From Candidatus Kaiserbacteria bacterium (lineage in GTDB: Bacteria > Patescibacteriota > Minisyncoccia > Phycocordibacterales > UBA918): a stretch of DNA of 5,193 bases. Positions 1-4,180 of this stretch are shown piece by piece (the first letter of the stretch is position 1; each line of letters begins with the position of its first letter). The notes below the pieces were generated by a model, which had not been told where the DNA came from, ran no database searches, and was given only the letters and a program-made list of their open reading frames with translations. Made by a program: the position numbers and the translations under genes. Location of the stretch: positions 1 to 5,193 of the forward strand of contig QKBW01000059.1 in the NCBI GenBank assembly GCA_003245875.1, written 5' to 3'.

Positions 1-409
1 CCATACTTCGAGCCGTACCTTCAATGATCTTCATTGCTGCCTCAATAGAACCAGCATTGAGGTCCGCCATCTTGGCTTCGGCAATCTCCTTGACTTGCGC
101 CTTGGTGATATCGCCTGCCTTTGAGATGCCCGGCTTCTGTGAAGCCTTGTCCTTTTTCATCGCCTTAAGAATAAGACGTGAAGCGGGACTGGTCTTGAGG
201 ATAAAGGTAAAGGTGCGATCATCGTAGACAGTAATAACTGCCGGTACAACCTCACCCATACGACTCTCACGGGTCTGCTCGTTAAACTGGTTAACGAATT
301 CACCGATATTGATACCGGCCTGACCGAGTACCGGACCCAAAGGTGGAGCTGGTGTAGCCTTTCCACCCACAGCCTGTACCTTGATCTGTTTTACAACTTT
401 CTTTGCCAT
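1..409 (-). CDS. rplK: 50S ribosomal protein L11 (3' end cut by window edge)
   Basis: L11 binds the GTPase-associated region of 23S rRNA at the base of the ribosomal stalk and takes part in factor-dependent GTP hydrolysis. The reverse strand from the ATG at 409-407 reads MAKKVVKQIKVQAVGGKATP, followed by the family hallmark PAPPLGPVLGQAGINIGEF at about residues 20-38, then FTFILKTSPAS at about 67-77 and the C-terminal rRNA-binding domain ending IIEGTARSM at the edge. 136 codons are visible. L11 is usually about 141 residues, so only a few are missing. The start matches the family N terminus exactly. No Shine-Dalgarno sequence precedes it. In most bacteria it follows nusG directly and is followed by rplA. 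Here two M14-like genes separate it from nusG, so it probably depends on its own promoter. The identification is certain. Confidence 0.98.
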   Translation of the reverse strand, partial: MAKKVVKQIKVQAVGGKATPAPPLGPVLGQAGINIGEFVNQFNEQTRESRMGEVVPAVITVYDDRTFTFILKTSPASRLILKAMKKDKASQKPGISKAGDITKAQVKEIAEAKMADLNAGSIEAAMKIIEGTARSM

Positions 410-419
410 GGTTTTGCTT

Positions 420-449
420 ATTATTTTGGTTTTGGGTTGGATGGTCCAA
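420..449 (-). promoter_or_regulatory. Candidate promoter for rplK, nearly leaderless
   Basis: On the minus strand, TTGGAC (449-444) and AATAAT (425-420, five of six matches to TATAAT) are separated by 18 bases. The -10 hexamer ends 10 bases before the rplK ATG, so a start about 7 bases downstream would leave a leader of only a few bases. The -35 element is weak (three of six), and the region is AT-rich, so a chance match is possible. A promoter here is expected because rplK is separated from nusG by a terminator and another operon. Confidence 0.4.
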
Positions 450-501
450 ACACCCTTCCCAGTAGAAGCTTCGCTAGCGTACCGAAAAAAAAGGTGTTTG
501 G
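446..501 (-). repeat. Interrupted inverted repeat in the gap before rplK
   Basis: CCAAACACC at 446-454 is the exact reverse complement of GGTGTTTGG at 493-501. The 38 bases between the arms hold a run of eight T on the minus strand (492-485) and two small palindromes, GAAGCTTC and CGCTAGCG. One arm overlaps the proposed -35 element of rplK. It could be an operator for a dimeric regulator, an RNA structure at the end of the M14 transcript, or chance. No known ribosomal-protein autoregulatory fold was recognised. Confidence 0.35.
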
Positions 502-527
502 CAAGAGTAAAGGACAGCCCTTTACTC
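485..527 (-). terminator. Candidate terminator of the M14 gene pair
   Basis: A perfect 9-bp stem, GAGTAAAGG/CCTTTACTC (505-513 with 519-527) around a 5-base loop, lies 15 bases after the stop codon of the M14 carboxypeptidase gene. On the minus strand a run of eight T follows, but 12 bases beyond the stem rather than directly after it. That spacing is too long for a textbook intrinsic terminator. The stem also lacks the GGCC-AAA-GGCC core shared by the other hairpins in the window. Confidence 0.4.
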
Positions 528-542
528 CTTCTCCATCGTGAG

Positions 543-1439
543 CTATTTGGCCATGGAATAAAACTTGAGTGTCGCCAGGGTTCCAGCCAAGTTTTTATCC
601 CATTCGATCGAGTCGTGTGAGCCGAGCTCCACCGTTACCGCCGGGATGCCGAGAGAGGCCAACCACCCTTCGGCGTCACCGGTGATCGGATAGGCATCGA
701 AACTTTCCACCTTCCCATAGCCAGCCGCTGTAGCATACGTGTCCATCAACGCAATAGTGGACGGAAGTACACCATTTTCACACTCACTGGCATACACATT
801 ATTAGCTTGTGAATGCCAAAAGAGCACTGCGGTTGGTCGGTACGAAGCAACATAATCACGCAGCGCTTGTGCCTCTGGTTCAGAAAATGCACCCGATCCG
901 GCACTCACTGTTTGCCCGCGCCATGAGCTGGTCGCTTGCCATTTACAATCAAAGTTACGGTTGAGGTCAACGTCATTGGCATTGAAACGTGCTGCCGCGG
1001 GACTTCCTTCCACTTCAGTTACATCGGCCAACGTAAACGCACCCTCCTTCCCCACCACCTGATAGACACCATCCGGGTTAAGGTCGGGAATAATGCTTAC
1101 CGTCACTTCATTGGGAACAGCCTCTGGGTGGGCTGTAAGGTAGTTGATCATCGTATAGGCCAAGAGCACGCTGTTCCATTCGTAGCCGCCATGAATGCCT
1201 CCTACAAAAAGTACGTGCTTCGCACCACTCCCAAAAGTTTTTGCTATGATCGCTCGATCTTCAACTGAGCGCCCGATAACCTGCTCATAGGCACTTGGTT
1301 CGGTCGAGGTGGCCATCGGCGCTGGCATAACCTCTGGTACCGTAGTATCAGCCGGGCGTTGTAATAGTAAAATATCAACCGCCACACCAGCCACTAATGC
1401 GCAAGCGAGAATGATCGCAAAAAGTACTCTTTTATTCAT
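543..1439 (-). CDS. Membrane-anchored M14 zinc carboxypeptidase-like protein, catalytic residues present
   Basis: This 298-residue protein is predicted to be a zinc metallopeptidase of the M14 (carboxypeptidase A/MpaA-like) superfamily, acting outside the membrane on peptides or peptidoglycan stem peptides. Residues 5-26 form one hydrophobic anchor, followed by a Pro/Thr-rich linker. The catalytic domain starts near 53. It shows VGGIHGGYEWN (zinc ligands H83 and E87), NPDG at 121-124, VDLNRNFD with N160/R161 for the substrate carboxylate, FWHS with the third zinc ligand H209, and VTVELG with catalytic E271. The first zinc motif is HxxxE, one residue longer than the classical HxxE. C165 and C220 are shared with the upstream paralogue and may form a disulfide. 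The ATG overlaps the upstream TAA by one base (TAATG), with no Shine-Dalgarno, so translation is probably coupled. The substrate is unknown; an amidase or endopeptidase role is equally possible. Confidence 0.88.
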   Translation of the reverse strand: MNKRVLFAIILACALVAGVAVDILLLQRPADTTVPEVMPAPMATSTEPSAYEQVIGRSVEDRAIIAKTFGSGAKHVLFVGGIHGGYEWNSVLLAYTMINYLTAHPEAVPNEVTVSIIPDLNPDGVYQVVGKEGAFTLADVTEVEGSPAAARFNANDVDLNRNFDCKWQATSSWRGQTVSAGSGAFSEPEAQALRDYVASYRPTAVLFWHSQANNVYASECENGVLPSTIALMDTYATAAGYGKVESFDAYPITGDAEGWLASLGIPAVTVELGSHDSIEWDKNLAGTLATLKFYSMAK

Positions 1440-2383
1440 TACTTAGCGACACTATTGATGACTGCCAATATACCTGCCTTGTTCTTTGACCACTCCGGAT
1501 CAGAGTAATTAGAAAGTAGCACACTGATTGCAGGAACACCTTCTTTGGCGAGCCAGTTAACCGCGTCACCATTGATCGCATACGCATCAAACTCGGTCTG
1601 GGTGCCATAACTTGCTGCCCCTGCGTAGGTGGCTGCGAGAGAAATGGAAGCCTGGCTTGGAGTACCACCACAGGCTGATGGATATACCTTACCTTCAGCC
1701 GCAAACCACACCACCGCTGCTGCTGGCTTGTAGGTGTTTACGTAATTTTGTAGTGCCTGTGCTTCTGGCTCAGAAAAAGCCGCACTACCCCCACTCACCG
1801 TCTGACTGCGCCAGCTGGAAGTAGCAGCCCACTCACAATCAAAGTTGCGGTTGAGGTCAACGTCATTGGCATTGAAACGAGCGGCGATACGCTCGGCATC
1901 TGTTGCTGAAACACTGCTGGCAATAAAGCTACCTGCAGTATTGGTAACCTTATAGAGACCATCTGGATTTAATGTTGGAATAACAGTCACCGAAACCCCT
2001 TCCGGCAAACTGCTAGTATTGGTCTTAAGATAGTCAATCAACTCATAGGCCAACAGTGAGGTGTTCCATGAGTAGCCGCCATGAATGCCTCCTACAAAAA
2101 GTACCTCCTTAGCCCCGGTACCAAAATGATATGCCACAATATTTCTTCCCTCCACCGAGGTACCAATCACTGCTTCAGCTGGGCGTTCGGACCGCTGTGT
2201 CGCTTCCGCTTCAGCAACCTCTTCGGTAGACGAAGCGGCCGCATCTGGCTGCTGTGCGGTTTCATCGGCCGCCATACCATTATCGGTAGTTGACTGTGTA
2301 AACGACATGTGATCGTTTAAGAAGTAAAAAGCGCCTCCTGCTAATAACATCAAAACTACAATAAGTGCAAGTACGTATTTCAT
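1439..2383 (-). CDS. Membrane-anchored M14 carboxypeptidase-like pseudoenzyme
   Basis: This 314-residue paralogue of the next gene appears to have lost catalysis. Residues 1-22 are a hydrophobic anchor, and about 28-70 form an Ala/Glu/Thr/Ser-rich linker, longer than in the paralogue. The M14-like domain follows with HGGYSWN (H101 kept, but S105 where the partner has zinc ligand E87), NPDG, VDLNRNFD with N178/R179 kept, VVWFAAE (F227 replaces zinc ligand H209) and ISVLLS (L289 replaces catalytic E271). Three of four key residues are therefore gone while fold motifs and the C183/C238 pair remain. The open frame continues to a TTG at 2443, but that codon lies inside the preceding terminator stem. 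The ATG at 2383 starts directly at the hydrophobic anchor and follows a promoter, so it is chosen. A binding, scaffolding or regulatory role is inferred. Confidence 0.85.
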   Translation of the reverse strand: MKYVLALIVVLMLLAGGAFYFLNDHMSFTQSTTDNGMAADETAQQPDAAASSTEEVAEAEATQRSERPAEAVIGTSVEGRNIVAYHFGTGAKEVLFVGGIHGGYSWNTSLLAYELIDYLKTNTSSLPEGVSVTVIPTLNPDGLYKVTNTAGSFIASSVSATDAERIAARFNANDVDLNRNFDCEWAATSSWRSQTVSGGSAAFSEPEAQALQNYVNTYKPAAAVVWFAAEGKVYPSACGGTPSQASISLAATYAGAASYGTQTEFDAYAINGDAVNWLAKEGVPAISVLLSNYSDPEWSKNKAGILAVINSVAK

Positions 2384-2392
2384 ATACTTACT

Positions 2393-2421
2393 ATTGTAAG
2401 CCAGTTTGGATGGGGGTGCAA
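2393..2421 (-). promoter_or_regulatory. Candidate promoter of the M14 pair, nearly leaderless
   Basis: On the minus strand, TTGCAC (2421-2416) and TACAAT (2398-2393, five of six matches to TATAAT) are separated by exactly 17 bases. The -10 ends 9 bases before the ATG at 2383, so transcription would start about 3 bases ahead of the codon. It lies just past the nusG terminator, which supports independent expression of the M14 pair. The -35 matches only three of six positions. Confidence 0.5.
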
Positions 2422-2428
2422 AAATGGT

Positions 2429-2477
2429 AAAAATAGAAGACAAAACGGCGGGGCCTTTGGCCTCGCCGTTTTGTCTT
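2429..2477 (-). terminator. Intrinsic terminator after nusG
   Basis: The arms at 2437-2455 and 2459-2477 form a 19-position stem with a 3-base AAA loop on the minus strand, 19 bases after the nusG stop. CTATTTTT follows (five T at 2433-2429). The core is GGCCAAAGGCC. One position (2451/2463) is an A-C mismatch in the minus-strand RNA but a G-U pair in a plus-strand RNA. The A-rich base on the opposite side could make it partly bidirectional. It separates nusG from the M14 genes. Confidence 0.85.
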
Positions 2478-2496
2478 GATTAACGCAAATGTGTGC

Positions 2497-3042
2497 TTAG
2501 ACTTTTTTAACCTGGAGGAAGTCCAGTTCAACCGGAGTCTCTCGCCCAAACATGGCCACCAACACCTTCACCTTGCCACGATCTTCATCAATCTCACCAA
2601 CCTTACCTTCAAGCTCTTTGAACGGCCCATCAACAATAGTGACCATATCGTCAACCATTAGGTCAACCTTATGCTTTGGTACATCATCCTCCATACGCTT
2701 GAGAAGTGCATTGAGTTCGACATCAGAGAGAGGAACTGGCTGAGTTCCGCTGCCGACAAAGCCGGTCACTCGTGGAGTATTACGTACTACGTACCAACTC
2801 TCGTCATCAACGATCATATCAACTAAAACATACCCGGGGTAGATACGTTCTTCTTCAGTCACACGCTTACCTCCCTTTATACGAATCTTCTTTTCGGTTG
2901 GTACAACCGCACCGAAGATCTTGTCGTTCATATTGAGCGAATCAATACGCTGCTTCAGATTACGCACCACAGCATTTTCGTAGCCAGAGTACGTGTGAAT
3001 GGCATACCAATGACGCTCGCCTGTACTCTGCTGCTTAGCCAT
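2497..3042 (-). CDS. nusG: Transcription termination/antitermination factor NusG
   Basis: NusG binds RNA polymerase through its N-terminal domain and links it to the ribosome (via S10) or to Rho through its C-terminal KOW domain. The 181-residue length is usual for the family. The NGN domain covers about residues 10-115, with HWYAIHTYSGYENAV at its start, the YPGYVLV motif at 68-74 and the TPRVTGFVG motif at 89-97. The KOW domain covers about 130-181, with VTIVDGPFKELEGKVGEI at 134-151 and a closing VELDFLQVKKV. The ATG lies inside the end of secE (8-base overlap, ATGGCTAA), indicating translational coupling and a secE-nusG operon. No Shine-Dalgarno is visible. A strong terminator follows, instead of the usual run into rplK. 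Confidence 0.98.
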   Translation of the reverse strand: MAKQQSTGERHWYAIHTYSGYENAVVRNLKQRIDSLNMNDKIFGAVVPTEKKIRIKGGKRVTEEERIYPGYVLVDMIVDDESWYVVRNTPRVTGFVGSGTQPVPLSDVELNALLKRMEDDVPKHKVDLMVDDMVTIVDGPFKELEGKVGEIDEDRGKVKVLVAMFGRETPVELDFLQVKKV

Positions 3043-3223
3043 GGTTGATGATCAAGTTAAGCAGATTACTAAACAAGAAGTCAAAACCGCCAGTGAATAA
3101 AGAAATAAAAGCAGAAATAGCGATAACCAAAACAGTATAGACAACCGCTTGGTGACGACTTGGCCATTTCACATGCTTCATTTCTGCAGCAGTGGCGTTT
3201 AGGTATTTGGTGAGTCGGTTCAT
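3035..3223 (-). CDS. secE: Preprotein translocase subunit SecE
   Basis: SecE is the small clamp subunit of the SecYEG protein-export channel in the cytoplasmic membrane. The 62-residue protein has the minimal single-membrane-segment form. An amphipathic N-terminal helix leads to the family motif MKHVKWPSR at about residues 15-23 (usual consensus KKVxWPSR), followed by one transmembrane helix at about 27-46 and a short hydrophobic C-terminal tail. It is much shorter than the three-helix E. coli protein, as in many Gram-positive and CPR bacteria. The ATG is chosen because it gives the normal distance to the WPSR motif. No Shine-Dalgarno is present. The last eight bases overlap nusG. A promoter and a leader of about 50 bases with a small hairpin lie upstream. 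Confidence 0.96.
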   Translation of the reverse strand: MNRLTKYLNATAAEMKHVKWPSRHQAVVYTVLVIAISAFISLFTGGFDFLFSNLLNLIINHG

Positions 3224-3248
3224 AGTGATATTGATAAATAATTGGTTT

Positions 3249-3269
3249 AAAAAACACCCTCTGCGGGTG
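3249..3269 (-). promoter_or_regulatory. Small hairpin plus T6 in the secE leader (attenuator-like)
   Basis: On the minus strand, CACCC and GGGTG (3269-3265 with 3259-3255) enclose a GCAGA loop, directly followed by six T (3254-3249). This lies between the predicted secE transcription start near 3273 and the ATG at 3223. The shape resembles a weak intrinsic terminator, so it could attenuate secE-nusG transcription. The stem is only 5 bp, and no alternative antiterminator structure was found. Confidence 0.35.
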
Positions 3270-3279
3270 AATTAGTATT

Positions 3280-3307
3280 ATCATACGCTACTACTCTAAA
3301 AAGTCAA
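3280..3307 (-). promoter_or_regulatory. secE-nusG promoter, fused to the upstream terminator
   Basis: On the minus strand, TTGACT (3307-3302, five of six matches to TTGACA) and TATGAT (3285-3280, five of six matches to TATAAT) are 16 bases apart. This is the best promoter in the window. The -35 element overlaps the last five bases of the terminator stem (TTGAC at 3307-3303) and begins its T run, so the two signals share DNA. The predicted start is near 3273, giving a leader of about 50 bases. Confidence 0.6.
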
Positions 3308-3339
3308 AGCGGCGGGGCCTTTGGCCCCGCCGCTTTGAC
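3298..3339 (-). terminator. Intrinsic terminator after the SIMPL gene
   Basis: A perfect 17-bp stem (3303-3319 with 3323-3339) carries an AAA loop on the minus strand and the shared GGCCAAAGGCC core. Five T follow immediately (3302-3298). It begins 16 bases after the SIMPL gene stop and separates the envelope-protein genes from secE-nusG. It is the strongest terminator in the window. Confidence 0.9.
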
Positions 3340-3355
3340 AACCCCCTATCTTCAA

Positions 3356-4138
3356 CTATCGAACCTCGTAGGTCATATATACACGAGAGGTTATTGTTTC
3401 TTCGCCGGTTGGCATCTCAGGGGCTACACTCGACTCCATAGAAACCGTCATAGCACTGTTTCGCGTTGCAGTGTCATACTTGGGAACATAACCACTGCCT
3501 TCTTCACTATACCCGACCATCTTTACCAACCTCACTCCCAACTGGACAGCCAGGGCGTCGGCTTTTGCTCGTGCATCAACGATCGCTGCGTTGCGAGCTT
3601 CCTCTTGCAAACTATCCGGGTCGTCAATCGTGAAAGATAAACCGCTGATATTTGTTGCACCACGCTCTCCTACTCCACTAATCAGTGTGCCCGATTCATC
3701 AAGATTGCGTACTTTCACTGTTACAGTCTGATATGCTTCGTATCCATCTAGAATTTGTTGGCCGCGGCCAGAATCAGCATCAGATTCCCAGCGGTATTTC
3801 GGTGACAAAGTATAACCACTTGTTTCAATATCTTTCTCCTCTACTCCAGAATCCATCAAAAAAGCAACCGTATCATTTATTGCTTGTGCGGACACATTTT
3901 GAGCGGTCTGAGCATCATCCCCTTCACCGCGCGCACTGAACGTAAAGGTACCTATATCTGGTGTCGCTGTAATTTCTCCCTCACCAATCACATTGATGGT
4001 AACCGGTTGATCAGTCCAGTCTCGTGTCTGGTTTAAAGCATTAATACCAAAGGCAGCTAGGGCAAACACTGCTGCCACAAGCACTATCACAATTAATGCA
4101 CGCATGTACGATTGTTGCCAAAAAGAGTTTATCTCCAT
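3356..4138 (-). CDS. Membrane-anchored SIMPL (DUF541/YggE-like) domain protein
   Basis: The 260-residue protein has a short cytoplasmic N terminus, one transmembrane segment at about residues 13-34 and an extracytoplasmic SIMPL/DUF541 domain from about 46 to the C terminus. Hallmarks are VTINVIGEGEITATPD at 46-61, GVEEKDIETSGYTLSPKY at 98-115, VTVKVRNLDESGTLISGVGERGA at 139-161 split over the central strand and helix, the stretch ARNAAIVDARAKADALAVQLG at 181-201, and a closing VYMTYEVR. Family members (YggE, BP26) form oligomeric periplasmic or surface assemblies and have been linked to oxidative stress, but the biochemical role is not settled. It starts 42 bases after the matrixin-like gene in the same direction. 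A -10-like TATACT lies between them, so it may be co-transcribed or separately started. Family assignment is firm; function is not. Confidence 0.92.
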   Translation of the reverse strand: MEINSFWQQSYMRALIVIVLVAAVFALAAFGINALNQTRDWTDQPVTINVIGEGEITATPDIGTFTFSARGEGDDAQTAQNVSAQAINDTVAFLMDSGVEEKDIETSGYTLSPKYRWESDADSGRGQQILDGYEAYQTVTVKVRNLDESGTLISGVGERGATNISGLSFTIDDPDSLQEEARNAAIVDARAKADALAVQLGVRLVKMVGYSEEGSGYVPKYDTATRNSAMTVSMESSVAPEMPTGEETITSRVYMTYEVR

Positions 4139-4168
4139 AAAAATTTAAATTACCAATAACTTCACTAC

Positions 4169-4174
4169 AGTATA
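4169..4174 (-). promoter_or_regulatory. Possible -10 element for the SIMPL gene
   Basis: TATACT (five of six matches to TATAAT) lies 30 bases before the SIMPL ATG, in the gap after the matrixin-like gene. At a 17-base distance upstream the hexamer is CTGCAG, a poor -35. It may be an internal promoter, or the two genes may simply share one transcript. Confidence 0.25.
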
Positions 4175-4180
4175 CCGTGT

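Noticed and set aside
381..620. Plus-strand open frame of 79 codons across the rplK start and the M14 end
   Set aside because: It overlaps two certain minus-strand genes, resembles no known protein and has no start signal. It is a shadow frame.
936..1268. Plus-strand open frame of 110 codons inside the M14 gene
   Set aside because: It is antisense to a well-supported coding region, and its paralogous stretch in the other M14 gene has no corresponding long frame, as expected for a shadow.
1374..1439. Lipoprotein signal (ILAC) at the N terminus of the active M14 protein
   Set aside because: The residue before Ala is Leu, which fits the lipobox poorly, and the hydrophobic stretch continues well past the Cys, so a transmembrane anchor is more likely.
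1182..2104. Insertion sequence or direct repeats of mobile origin
   Set aside because: The repeated blocks lie at matching positions inside two paralogous genes, so gene duplication explains them. No transposase or terminal inverted repeats were seen.
2384..2443. N-terminal extension of the M14 pseudoenzyme by 20 residues from a TTG codon
   Set aside because: The TTG lies inside the nusG terminator stem, the extension would put a polar tail before the membrane anchor, and the promoter -10 falls within it. The ATG at 2383 fits better.
3335..3640. Plus-strand open frame of 101 codons opposite the SIMPL gene
   Set aside because: It begins within the terminator stem, is wholly antisense to a recognised family and shows no recognisable domain.
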